Part shown: in pieces, positions 36,684-45,368 of the stretch | Layout: each line of letters opens with the position of its first letter | How positions within the stretch are numbered: position 1 is the first letter of the stretch | DNA from: Salinigranum rubrum | Lineage (GTDB): Archaea > Halobacteriota > Halobacteria > Halobacteriales > Haloferacaceae | Length of the DNA stretch: 64,000 nt | Assembly: GCF_002906575.1 (NCBI RefSeq) | Contig: NZ_CP026313.1 | Span: 62,001-126,000 of the forward strand | Reading direction: 5' to 3' | Made by a program: the position numbers and the translations under genes | The notes under the pieces: model-generated | What the model saw: the letters and a program-made list of their open reading frames with translations, nothing else | Database searches by the model: none | Told to the model about the DNA's origin: nothing

Positions 36684-37817
36684 CTACAGCATCTCCTGGG
36701 CGGGCGGCTCTGCAAGGGAGTGAGTGATCGCCTCGCCACTTTGCTGGTCGAAGACGAACACGTCGTCCAGTTCGAACGTCAGATGATACTGCTCTCCATC
36801 CATCGGCTCGGCCACTTCAGGAATGGTAAACCGAACGATGTCGGAAAGCGAAGGGGTCTCGGCGTGAACCAGTAGCGAGTCGCCCATGTGTTCAAAGAAC
36901 TGCATCGTCACAGTGAACAGGGCGTCAGAGGGGTCGTCAACCACCTGCACGTCCAGTGGTCGGATGCCGAGGGTCACGCCGTCGGTGGCCTCAGACGCGA
37001 TTGACTGAGCGAGTTGCTCCGGAACGTCGATATCGAACGCGGGAGTCGATATCTGCCCGTTCTCGGGCGTGCCGTCTATGAGGTTGATCTCGTGGTTGCC
37101 AATGAACTGAGCGACGAATACGTTGTTGGGTTCCTGATAAATTTCGCCCGGTGAGGATTGCTGGACGACTTTTCCGTCATTCATCAGGATGATCTCATCA
37201 GAGAGCGTCAGTGCTTCCTCTTGATCATGAGTTACGTATCCCTTCGTGATCGGGAACTGCTGGTGGATCTTCTTCAGCTCGGATCGCATCGCTACTTTCA
37301 GTTTTTCGTCTAAGTCGCTCATTGGTTCGTCTAGGAGGAAGACATCGGGTTCGCGAACGAGTGCACGACCCAGCGCGGCACGTTGGCGCTGCCCACCAGA
37401 CAGTTGGCCAGGCTTCTTGTCCAGTAATTCATGAATATCGAGTATCTTCGCCATCTCCTCGACTTTCTCGTTTTGCTCGGCGCTCGACAGATCCGAGACA
37501 TATTTCAGTCCATACTGAATATTCTCCCGGATAGTGTAGAACGGAAAGAGAGCGACTTGCTGGAAGACCATCGAGATGTTACGGTCCTGTGGGCGTTTGT
37601 CGGTCACCCGGACGCTATCGTAGTAAATCTCACCACTGGTCGGGGTTTCGAGCCCTGCAATCAGCCGAAGGAGTGTCGTCTTCCCACAGCCGCTAGGACC
37701 GAGAATGGTCGCGAAGGAGTTGTCATCAATCGTCAGATCAATCCCGTCGACAGCGATCTCTTCCCCGTTCGGAGTGGAGAATGCCTTTGTGAGGTTCTCA
37801 CATTTAACTAGGGCCAT
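36684..37817 (-). CDS. ABC transporter ATP-binding protein, MalK/UgpC-like
   Basis: A 377-residue ATPase. Walker A GPSGCGKTTLL is near residue 39, the Q-loop is in SMVFQQVALFP, the ABC signature LSGGQRQRAALGRA near 138, Walker B VFLLDEPMSDLD near 158, and the switch His in GYVTHDQEEAL near 193. The C-terminal ~130 residues form an OB/TOBE regulatory domain (VTLGIRPLDVQVVDD, EHMGDSLLVHAETPSLSDIV). It energises the importer whose permeases and binding protein lie just downstream of it in transcription order (241-base gap to the binding protein). The gap and A/T-rich sequence suggest the binding protein has its own promoter. Confidence 0.9.
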   Translation of the reverse strand: MALVKCENLTKAFSTPNGEEIAVDGIDLTIDDNSFATILGPSGCGKTTLLRLIAGLETPTSGEIYYDSVRVTDKRPQDRNISMVFQQVALFPFYTIRENIQYGLKYVSDLSSAEQNEKVEEMAKILDIHELLDKKPGQLSGGQRQRAALGRALVREPDVFLLDEPMSDLDEKLKVAMRSELKKIHQQFPITKGYVTHDQEEALTLSDEIILMNDGKVVQQSSPGEIYQEPNNVFVAQFIGNHEINLIDGTPENGQISTPAFDIDVPEQLAQSIASEATDGVTLGIRPLDVQVVDDPSDALFTVTMQFFEHMGDSLLVHAETPSLSDIVRFTIPEVAEPMDGEQYHLTFELDDVFVFDQQSGEAITHSLAEPPAQEML

Positions 37818-37966
37818 GTTTTCCAGGTTTGGTATTCATCACTTATAATTATAGTGGATGTTCGCAGGCTCGCTTGACTCGGTGTCGATCTGAAGGAGCT
37901 CAAACGCACAATGCCCGACCCTTAACTGCTCATTTCCGTGTATAGGATATTCCAGACGTGATTTTT

Positions 37967-38249
37967 CTACGTTAAGAGCTCCGTCCGAATCAACAACGCA
38001 TTGCTGTCCAGAATAGCTAAGTCGGGTCGAGGACTCTCAGTGTCTGTTTCAACGGAATCAACCAGTGCGACGAGCGCGTCGGGATCGATCGCTTCGTACA
38101 GCGGTGGTAGTTGCGTCACCGCTCGCCCGATTGTTGGTGCGACGCGGTCGAGGACCTCGCGTGAAATCGGATGGGTCGGTTATGTACAAGTATCTCCGCT
38201 TGGGGAGATTCTCGATATGGCGCATTGATTCGTTACTAAGGGCTAACAT
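37967..38249 (-). pseudogene. Small HalOD1-type domain protein, one frameshift
   Basis: From ATG 38249 one frame reads NESMRHIENLPKRRYLYITD. The next reads PISREVLDRVAPTIGRAVTQ and LPPLYEAIDPDALVALVDSV, then RPDLAILDSNALLIRTELLT to TAG at 37967. LPPLY-x-x-IDPDAL is the hallmark of the haloarchaeal HalOD1 output domain, usually a ~80-100 residue protein or the tail of a response regulator. The shift is near 38170 and needs one extra base or two missing bases. It could be a regulator of the flanking transporter and TPP-enzyme genes, which is conjecture. Confidence 0.6.
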
Positions 38250-38317
38250 GTAAACACTCCTGAAACTCGACTGGTACCTGACGAGCGCGGTACCATACCC
38301 GAAGACACGGCCAAGTG

Positions 38318-39985
38318 TTACAGCTTACTCCGGTGACGAACCTCGTGGTTCACTTTACAGTCGACGACCATCGGCCCGGTGGGTCGGTTGCTGATTCGAT
38401 CCGCGAGCGCATCGAGTTCGTCGATGCTCCTCACAGTGAATCCCTCGGCACCGAAAGAGTTTGCCACGTCAGCGAAGTCCGGTGCTTCGACGAGTGCGAC
38501 CTCGCCGTCTCCGATGACACTATCCAAACTATGATATTCTGCTCCTAGCGAACTATCGTTCAAAACGACTATCATGAGAGGAATCTCGTTTCGTACTGCT
38601 GTCTCTAGTTCCTGAATAGACATCATGAGTCCTGCGTCTCCGCAGATAGCAATGCACATCTTGTTGTTCATCGCAGCAGCAGCGCCGATGGCCATTGGAA
38701 GCCCGAGCCCGATGGCGGCAAAGTCCCCAGCGTATGTGAAATCGTCCGGATCGGCGTGGATTCCGTCGAGGACCCAGCGTGTGTAGTGGCCACTTCCACA
38801 GACGACAGTGCGATCCGTCGGTAAAAGCTCGTCCATCGTCCGAACGAGGTCGCGAGGGTCGATCGTTCCGGGGACTTCGGGGAAAATCCGATCGCTCATC
38901 GCCGGAGCGGTCTCTAGCTCCGCACGAAGGTCGTCCGACCAGAGTTCCCCTGCTCGATCGATATCCAACCGACGTAGCTCCTCAATCAGAGCGTCTATGG
39001 TCAGGAGAGCGTCCCCGTGGATACCGAGGGAGATGTCGGTGTACCGTCCGATGCTACTCGGGTCCTCGTCGATCTGGATTACAGTCGCATCCTCATCGAA
39101 GAGTCGTCCTTTGTCGGTCGTATACGGATTCAAACTCGCACCAACCGCGAACACAATGTTGCTCTCGGTGGCATACTTGTTGGCGATGGTACGTCCCCAA
39201 CTGCCTGTAAATCCGAGATAGTACGGATGATCAGAGAAGTAGCCCCTCGCCTGTAAGGTCGTCGCCAGCAGCGCACTCGTCCGCTCCGCGAACTCCTCGA
39301 TCACCCCCTTCGCGTCGGCCTCAATCGCACCGCGCCCTGCGATAATGAGGGGCGGCTGGTGCGCGTTTGAGTCCACGTACAACTTGATTGCCTGCTCGAT
39401 TCTATCTGCATCCGGTCGGACGCGTCCACGAGAGGGACCAGAAGTTAATTCCGAAGTCCGGTCGAAAAACTTGTCCTCGGACACGTCCATCTCCGAGTCG
39501 AGTAGATCCCACGAAATCTGAACGGCGATTGGCCCGTTTCCGGCCTTTACTCGACGCAGCGCCTCCCGAAAGTCCGAACACAGCGTCTCGTGGCTGCGGA
39601 TCGAGATCACGTTCCCGATCGTCGACCGGAGGTAGCTCTCCTGTTCGAACTCTTTTACATCGTAGTCGTCCTTTAGCGGCGTTTCCGGAACGATCACGAG
39701 AACGTTAGAACCATTCTTCCGTGCCGTCACCGACGCTGTTCCCGTCTGAGCGATCGCCGGGCCGCGTCCGACGAGACAGACGCCGATCCGGCCAGTGGCC
39801 CGAGCGTAGCCGTCCGCCATCGCCAGTGCACCCTGTTCGTGCCTGACATCGATCATTCCGATGTCGTCCCCCCACTCGTGATCGAGCGTGGAAACGAGCT
39901 GCATCGTGTCCTCGGACAGGAGGGTGAAAATCGTTCCAACATCTCCGCTGGCGAGAAGCCGAAGTACTGCGTCGTAGCCTTTCAT
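38318..39985 (-). CDS. Thiamine-diphosphate-dependent enzyme, acetolactate-synthase-like family
   Basis: A 555-residue protein from ATG 39985 (MKGYDAVLRLLASGDVGTIF); the upstream extension has no family character. Domain 1 carries the TPP-activating Glu in VRHEQGALAMADGYARATGR. The middle domain has IIAGRGAIEADAKGVIEEFA and GFTGSWGRTIANKYATESNI. Domain 3 has the metal/TPP motif ICGDAGLMMSIQELETAVRN with VLNDSSLG about 30 residues on. It is most like IlvB-type, benzoylformate- or oxalyl-CoA-decarboxylase-type enzymes that cleave or join 2-oxo acids. No IlvN regulatory subunit is nearby, so valine/isoleucine synthesis is unlikely. A truncated relative is at 25561. It is divergent from the iron alcohol dehydrogenase gene, sharing a 195-base gap. 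Confidence 0.85.
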   Translation of the reverse strand: MKGYDAVLRLLASGDVGTIFTLLSEDTMQLVSTLDHEWGDDIGMIDVRHEQGALAMADGYARATGRIGVCLVGRGPAIAQTGTASVTARKNGSNVLVIVPETPLKDDYDVKEFEQESYLRSTIGNVISIRSHETLCSDFREALRRVKAGNGPIAVQISWDLLDSEMDVSEDKFFDRTSELTSGPSRGRVRPDADRIEQAIKLYVDSNAHQPPLIIAGRGAIEADAKGVIEEFAERTSALLATTLQARGYFSDHPYYLGFTGSWGRTIANKYATESNIVFAVGASLNPYTTDKGRLFDEDATVIQIDEDPSSIGRYTDISLGIHGDALLTIDALIEELRRLDIDRAGELWSDDLRAELETAPAMSDRIFPEVPGTIDPRDLVRTMDELLPTDRTVVCGSGHYTRWVLDGIHADPDDFTYAGDFAAIGLGLPMAIGAAAAMNNKMCIAICGDAGLMMSIQELETAVRNEIPLMIVVLNDSSLGAEYHSLDSVIGDGEVALVEAPDFADVANSFGAEGFTVRSIDELDALADRISNRPTGPMVVDCKVNHEVRHRSKL

Positions 39986-40180
39986 GAACCTTGGCCGAAA
40001 CATCACTCGTATCGTCAAAAGTGTTGTGCCGGCGAAGGGTTCGCCACACCGGCACGCAGACGGCCCATCCGACAGGTGCTCCACCCGTCTGGAGCACCAT
40101 CTCGACATGGCGACATCCTGAAAGTGAGCGCGATGGTCGCCCTCACATCTTTAAGATGGTGGGCATCTGTGGATGTGGCA

Positions 40181-41332
40181 ATGGACAGCATAGATCCGAC
40201 TCCGTTGTCGTTTACCGCCACCAGATTCCGCTTCGGCGAGGGTATTGTCGACGAGTTACCTGTCGTACTCGACCAGTTTACCATCTCGTCTCCGCTCGTC
40301 GTGACTGATGCGGGCATCCGAGAGGCCGGGCTTCTCGATCGGGTGATAGCCGAGACCGACGCGGAACACATCTACGAATCGACCACGGAACCGACGACAG
40401 ACGACTTCGACGATCTCCCGACAGAGAACGTAGACAGCGTCGTCGCCATCGGCGGCGGCTCGGTGCTCGATACGGCGAAAGTAATCGCGCTCTTGCTCGC
40501 ACACGGCGGCCATCCTGGCGAGTATATCGGTTCCGGGAAGATCCCGGGGGAAATCTCCCCGCTCGTCGCCATTCCAACGACGAGCGGTACCGGTTCGGAG
40601 GTCAGCCAGACCGCGGTCGTCACCCACGAAGGCGTGAAGCGGGGGATTAGCGACGAGCGGCTCCGGCCGATGCTCGCCCTCGTCGACCCAGAGCTAACTT
40701 ACGATCTGCCCCAGTCCGTGACTGCCCGGTCGGGGTTCGACGCACTCATGCACTCTCTCGAAGGTCTCACCGCGCGGGACTACCGATGGGTCGAAGACCG
40801 TCCCATTACCTACCAGGGGGCGAACCCGATCTCCCGGTCACTCGCGCGCCGAGCACTCGGACTCGTATACGGATCGCTCGAACGAGCTGTCTTCGACGGT
40901 GACGATCATGGGGCACGGCGCGGGATGAGTCTCGGGTCGTGTCTTGCGGCGGTCGCCCATTCGAACTCCGGGCTGGGTGCGATCCACGCGCTTGCGTCCG
41001 CAGTCGGCGGAATCACGGGTCGACCACACGGGGAATGTCTCGCGGCGTCAGTCGAACCTGCACTAGAGTACAACCTGCCGATCCGCCGCGACGCGTACGC
41101 CGAACTTGCAGACGAGTTCGGCGTCGGCGACACCGCCGAAGCGTTCATCGCCGAGATCACGCGAGTCCGCGACGACATCGGTCTCCCCCCGTCGTTTTCG
41201 GAGCTCGGTCTCGACCAGAGCGACGCCGACCGAATCGTCGAGGCGACGCTCGTCCAAGAGCGCCGATTGAAGACGAATCCCCGGGTGGTTTCCGAAGATA
41301 TCGAGACCGTCGTGAGTGCACATCTGGAGTGA
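40181..41332 (+). CDS. Iron-containing (group III) alcohol dehydrogenase / maleylacetate reductase-like
   Basis: A 383-residue protein from ATG 40181 (MDSIDPTPLSFTATRFRFGE). NAD-binding phrases are VVAIGGGSVLDTAKVIALLL and IPTTSGTGSEVSQTAVVTH. Metal ligands fall in RSGFDALMHSLEG, AHSNSGLGAIHALASAVGG and GRPHGECLAASVEPALEYN. The order and length match the iron-dependent alcohol dehydrogenase family, whose members reduce or oxidise hydroxy acids, diols, 4-hydroxybutyrate or maleylacetate. It is followed two bases later by the end of a small IS-derived element and then an acyl-CoA synthetase. A candidate TATA-like CTTTAAGAT lies about 30 bases upstream. Confidence 0.85.
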   Translation: MDSIDPTPLSFTATRFRFGEGIVDELPVVLDQFTISSPLVVTDAGIREAGLLDRVIAETDAEHIYESTTEPTTDDFDDLPTENVDSVVAIGGGSVLDTAKVIALLLAHGGHPGEYIGSGKIPGEISPLVAIPTTSGTGSEVSQTAVVTHEGVKRGISDERLRPMLALVDPELTYDLPQSVTARSGFDALMHSLEGLTARDYRWVEDRPITYQGANPISRSLARRALGLVYGSLERAVFDGDDHGARRGMSLGSCLAAVAHSNSGLGAIHALASAVGGITGRPHGECLAASVEPALEYNLPIRRDAYAELADEFGVGDTAEAFIAEITRVRDDIGLPPSFSELGLDQSDADRIVEATLVQERRLKTNPRVVSEDIETVVSAHLE

Positions 41333-41334
41333 GC

Positions 41335-41439
41335 TATAGTAGCGTTTGAAACTCTTCGCAACCGGCTACGTTGCTGTTCCAGCGGGTGTATGAGAGGTTT
41401 CACCAATCGCGTGAGTGGATTCTTTCAAATGCTACTATA
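41335..41439. mobile_element. Non-autonomous IS630-related mini-element (MITE)
   Basis: This 105-bp sequence has inverted ends TATAGTAGCGTTTGAAA (left) and, read inward from the right, TATAGTAGCATTTGAAA, matching at 16 of 17 positions. A TA at each tip fits TA-target insertion, and there is no coding capacity. The ends resemble the right tip of the IS630-family element at 12344-13395 (TATAGTAGGCGTTAGAAC). It lies two bases after the iron alcohol dehydrogenase stop. Such elements are moved by a related full transposase. Confidence 0.75.
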
Positions 41440-41536
41440 GTGCAGTGATAATCGTTCCCTGGAAAGGACGGCTAGCACTGTGAAGAGTACGTGTGGAGTG
41501 GCAAACCTTATCACGGCACTGAACGCTGGAGTCAAT

Positions 41537-43117
41537 ATGAACGTCGTCGAATGGTTCAACCAGCGAGTCCAGCAATACGGAGCGCACACGTTCATCGAAT
41601 TTCCGGACGAACAGGCGAGCTACCGGGAGGTCTCGAATCGAGGGACGCAGATTGCGAGGCTACTGACTGATCAGGGAATCGAAGACGACGATACTGTCCT
41701 GCTCTTTTTACCCAACTGCATAGAGTACGTGACCCTGCTGTTCGGGATTCCGAAAGTGGGCGGGGTAGCCGCGTCGTTGAACACTAAGTTCAGACGCGGT
41801 GGGCTCGAACACCTAATCCGTAAATCCGATGCAGATCTCACGTTCGTCAGCGATACCCTCCTCTCTCGGTACGATTCGGCCGCAAAACGGCTCGACCAAC
41901 CACCGTCGACAGTCGTCGTGGTCGAGAAAAGAGGCGGACAGGAAGAAGTCGACGTCACCAGCGCAACCTGTGCGGGCACGCTGGCCGACCTGCGGGCGAG
42001 GTACGACACCGAGCCGATTGATTCGCCGGAGATGAAACCCGGTCATCCGCTCGCCCTTATTCACACGTCCGGGACGACGGGGCTACCCAAGTGGTGTCAG
42101 CTCAGCCACCAGTACGCGATATCGGCGGGTACAGCCATCAGCGAGACTGCCGAACTGACAAACGAAGACAGGATATTCGATCCGCTCGCGATGTACCACC
42201 TCAGTCCACAGATCCTCCATCTCTACGGCACGGTGCACGCGGGAGCGACAGCAATCAAAGTCGAACAGTTCTCTGCGTCAGCGTTCTGGGAGCAGGTGGT
42301 AACGTTCGATCCGTCAGTGTTACTCCTCCACCTTGGCATGATCGACATCCTCAAAACACAACCGGTCCGGGACATCGAGACGCAACACGCTGTTCGGCTC
42401 GTCCAGGGAGGAGATAGAGAGTTCCTCGACCGGTTCGAGATTCCAGCCACCATCACTGGGTATGGGTCGACGGAAGCAGGCGCGTGGACGAGCCTCACGA
42501 CGATTTCGAAACCATACGACAACATTCGAGACGACGAGAAGCTTACGCAGATGGGTGGCGTCGAACGCGACGACATGGAGGTCAGGTTTTTTGATGAGAA
42601 CGATCATGAGGTCGAAACCGGCAAACCCGGTGAAATCGTCGTTCGCCCTACCGAACCCCACGTTATCTTCGACGGCTACTACAACGACGCCGAGAAGACA
42701 GTTGACGCTTGGCAGAACCTCTGGTTCCACACAGGCGATCTCGGGTACCGCGACGTGGAGGGACGTATCCACTTCCTCGAGCGGATGGAAGACAGCATCC
42801 GCGTCCGCGGCGAATTTGTGAACATCGAACTCGTCGAAACCTGCATTGGGGAGATTCCGGGCGTCGATGCCGTCGCCGTAATCGGCGTTCCAGCCGAGGT
42901 TGGCGACGAAGAGATCAAGGCGGTGATCCAGCTCGCCGATGGTGTCGATTTGTCTCCGGAGACCATCGTCGAAGCGTGTGAAACCGAACTCCCCGGCTAC
43001 ATGGTTCCGCGGTACGTCGAGTTCGTCGACGCCATTCCACGCGGAACAGCGATCGGAAAGATTCAGAAAGCGAAGCTCTCGCGCGACGTGGGAGCGGTCT
43101 GGGACCGCCGCGTCTGA
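41537..43117 (+). CDS. AMP-forming acyl-CoA synthetase
   Basis: A 526-residue ANL-family ligase from ATG 41537 (MNVVEWFNQRVQQYGAHTFI), preferred over ATG 41480 because the family begins here. Core motif LALIHTSGTTGLPKWCQLSH; A5 motif TGYGSTEAGAW; A7-A8 WFHTGDLGYRDVEGRIHFLE with RMEDSIRVRGEFVNI; catalytic Lys in TAIGKIQKAKL. The pattern is close to CaiC/crotonobetaine-type and long-chain acyl-CoA ligases. It should make a CoA thioester from a short or medium organic acid. Together with the neighbouring MBL hydrolase, CoA transferase and reductase it suggests a CoA-linked degradation route. Confidence 0.85.
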   Translation: MNVVEWFNQRVQQYGAHTFIEFPDEQASYREVSNRGTQIARLLTDQGIEDDDTVLLFLPNCIEYVTLLFGIPKVGGVAASLNTKFRRGGLEHLIRKSDADLTFVSDTLLSRYDSAAKRLDQPPSTVVVVEKRGGQEEVDVTSATCAGTLADLRARYDTEPIDSPEMKPGHPLALIHTSGTTGLPKWCQLSHQYAISAGTAISETAELTNEDRIFDPLAMYHLSPQILHLYGTVHAGATAIKVEQFSASAFWEQVVTFDPSVLLLHLGMIDILKTQPVRDIETQHAVRLVQGGDREFLDRFEIPATITGYGSTEAGAWTSLTTISKPYDNIRDDEKLTQMGGVERDDMEVRFFDENDHEVETGKPGEIVVRPTEPHVIFDGYYNDAEKTVDAWQNLWFHTGDLGYRDVEGRIHFLERMEDSIRVRGEFVNIELVETCIGEIPGVDAVAVIGVPAEVGDEEIKAVIQLADGVDLSPETIVEACETELPGYMVPRYVEFVDAIPRGTAIGKIQKAKLSRDVGAVWDRRV

Positions 43118-43176
43118 CGTACCTGATACAATCTCACCCGAATCTTTTTGACTTCGGGCCACTCTATCGGGTACTC

Positions 43177-43977
43177 ATGTATACCATCCATCCGATCCAC
43201 TGTGCGACGATCGACTCGGTCAAGGGCAAATACACGTATTTGACCGACATGGGATCGGCGATGGCTATTCCGGCGATTAGCTTCCTTGTTACCGCGGACG
43301 ACCCCGACGAAGACACGGTTATTGTCGTCGATACGGGTGTACAAGAACCCGACGGCGACGGCACCGTCATCGGCAACGAAGTTGATCTAGGGGGTCCGGA
43401 GCCGATCGTGGACGGACTGGCCGAGCAAGACCTCACTCCAGCGGACGTCGATTACGTCATTCTCACGCACCTCCATCACGATCACTCCTCGAACAACGAC
43501 CTGTTCGAGGAGGCGGAGTTTTTCGTCCAGCGCGCCGAGCTAGACGCCGCGAAGGATCCGCTACCACCGATGGCAGAGTACTATCTCCCAGAAAATATCG
43601 ATTCACTCGACCATGTCGAGACGTCCATCGTCGACGGCGGCTATCGACTTCGGGAGGGTATCGAAATACTACTGACGCCAGGTCATTCACGAGGGATGCA
43701 GTCCGTCATTGTCGAGACAGCCGCGGGACCACACGCCTTGATCGGCGATCTGGCATACTGTGAGCACAACCTCAACCCCAAGACAACCTCGTTCGTCGAT
43801 GCCTCAGGCAGAGAAGTACAGACGACCCCGCTCAACTGGGACTATCTCCCCCCAGGGGTACTCGTCGATCTCGAAGAGTGCTATCAGAGTATCGAACGCC
43901 TCCGAAAACGGGTCGGCGAGGCGGGGAGACTCGTCGGTGGTCACGACGCGGCCTTCCTCGGTAACTCGCTGCCCTGA
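43177..43977 (+). CDS. Metallo-beta-lactamase-fold hydrolase, lactonase-like
   Basis: A 266-residue protein starting MYTIHPIHCATIDSVKGKYT. The dinuclear zinc motif LTHLHHDHSSNNDLF (HxHxDH) is near residue 100, a further His in LTPGHSRGMQSVIV, an Asp in LIGDLAYCEHN, and the final His in GGHDAAF. Overall it resembles the AHL-lactonase (AhlD/AiiA) group. It may open a lactone or cleave a thioester in the local pathway; a quorum-quenching role is only a family association. It starts 59 bases after the acyl-CoA synthetase on the same strand and is convergent with the CoA transferase. Confidence 0.85.
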   Translation: MYTIHPIHCATIDSVKGKYTYLTDMGSAMAIPAISFLVTADDPDEDTVIVVDTGVQEPDGDGTVIGNEVDLGGPEPIVDGLAEQDLTPADVDYVILTHLHHDHSSNNDLFEEAEFFVQRAELDAAKDPLPPMAEYYLPENIDSLDHVETSIVDGGYRLREGIEILLTPGHSRGMQSVIVETAAGPHALIGDLAYCEHNLNPKTTSFVDASGREVQTTPLNWDYLPPGVLVDLEECYQSIERLRKRVGEAGRLVGGHDAAFLGNSLP

Positions 43978-43988
43978 CCGTTCGCTGA

Positions 43989-45158
43989 TCAGACCACGTC
44001 CTGCTCATGCAATGTGGCTACCTCCGCCGCAGAGAATCCGACCTCCTGAAGGACTTCGTCAGTATGTTCGCCGAGGGCCGGGGGAGCCGACTCGATCTGC
44101 CCTAGGTCGCGATTCGTTATAGCCGGGAATCCTATCCGCTTGAGTAATCCGTCGTCCGATTCGATGACGCCGCGCGCCTCAAAGTGGTCACTCTCAAACG
44201 CCTCAGCCAGAGTCTGTACCGGGCCGAACATCACATCTTCGTCGCCGAGAAGAGTCTCCCACTCTTCTGCCGACCGCTGTGTGAACACCGCTGAGAGGTC
44301 GTTACGAAGACGTTTTCGAGTCGTCTCGTCGTTGGACTTGTGGTCTGAGACGAGGTCCGGGCGGTCGATCAGTTCACAGAATCGTTGCCAGAACTCGGGT
44401 TCGAGCGCAGCGAGAGTCACATATCGCCCGTCGGCAGTCTCGTAGACGTCGTAACAGGGGTACTTACCCGTGGTTCGGGTTGCGCCCGGACGCTGCTCGA
44501 CACCGGCCATCGCCGGTGCAGCAAGGAGCTGTGAGAACGAGAGCAATGCGTCGGTCATCGAAACGTCGAGGTATTCGCCGTCACCTTCCCCGAGTTCGCG
44601 TGAGAGAAGTGCGCCGACGATTGAGAGTGCGGCGAACGCGCCACCAGCCATGTCAGCGACGGGAAACCCCGGGAGAGTAGGTTTCGTCTCGGGGTCACGT
44701 CGGTTCATGTCGATCAGGCCGGCAAAGCCCGCGTAGTTGAGATCGTGGCCGACGCGCTCACTGAGCGGACCGGTCTGGCCAAAGCCGGAGAGCGAACAGT
44801 ACACGATCTCGTCGTTGACCGTACACATGTCGTCGTAGGCCACGCCTAGTCGGTCAACCACACCGGGGCGGAACTGCTCAACCAAGACATCGGCGGTTCG
44901 TGCGAGTTCGAGGAACGCGTCCAGCCCGCGTTCGCGCTTCAGGTCTAGTGTCACACTCCGTTTTCCCCGGTTCATCACCTCAAACACCGGTGCGTGACGT
45001 CTGTCCGTCTGGGTTCGTCCGAGCTGGCGACCCGGTTCGCCGGTTTCCGGACGTTCGATCTTGATAACGTCTGCGCCCATGTCACAGAGCAACTGCGTGC
45101 CGTATGGTCCCGGGAGCGTATGTGACAGGTCGAGGACGCGAATTGACTGGAGGTCCAT
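43989..45158 (-). CDS. CaiB/BaiF (class III) CoA transferase
   Basis: A 389-residue protein. It starts MDLQSIRVLDLSHTLPGPYG with the family's CoA-binding fold and has LCDMGADVIKIERPETGEPG, DVLVEQFRPGVVDRLG and YCSLSGFGQTGPLSERVGHD, where the Asp of GHD is the expected catalytic residue. GGAFAALSIVGALLSRELGE follows. Class III transferases move CoA between organic acids, for example succinyl-CoA to itaconate, mesaconate, (R)-carnitine or benzylsuccinate. The length and the single Pfam-like domain are normal. Its substrate is unknown. Near TctCBA, MaoC and PrpD, an itaconate-like route is one hypothesis. Confidence 0.9.
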   Translation of the reverse strand: MDLQSIRVLDLSHTLPGPYGTQLLCDMGADVIKIERPETGEPGRQLGRTQTDRRHAPVFEVMNRGKRSVTLDLKRERGLDAFLELARTADVLVEQFRPGVVDRLGVAYDDMCTVNDEIVYCSLSGFGQTGPLSERVGHDLNYAGFAGLIDMNRRDPETKPTLPGFPVADMAGGAFAALSIVGALLSRELGEGDGEYLDVSMTDALLSFSQLLAAPAMAGVEQRPGATRTTGKYPCYDVYETADGRYVTLAALEPEFWQRFCELIDRPDLVSDHKSNDETTRKRLRNDLSAVFTQRSAEEWETLLGDEDVMFGPVQTLAEAFESDHFEARGVIESDDGLLKRIGFPAITNRDLGQIESAPPALGEHTDEVLQEVGFSAAEVATLHEQDVV

Positions 45159-45368
45159 GGAAAGAAATCCGAACTTCGCTACTTAAAACTTGTTCACAGC
45201 ATCGTAGAGTCGGTCGTCCGTTAATCAGGGACAAAACGCGAAGAAGACCCTGCTGGTGTGCGTGTGCCGCCACGCGACGGAACTTGTGGGGGCGGGACGA
45301 AACGGGCGGAACTGGATAGTTCGATTGAGGAACCGATCGGAAGACAACTCATCGAGGACATCGGCGCG

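Noticed and set aside
38318-39985. Acetolactate synthase of branched-chain amino acid synthesis (ilvB)
   Set aside because: No IlvN, IlvC, IlvD or LeuA genes are nearby and the neighbours are catabolic. The family includes many other 2-oxo acid enzymes, so the gene symbol was not given.
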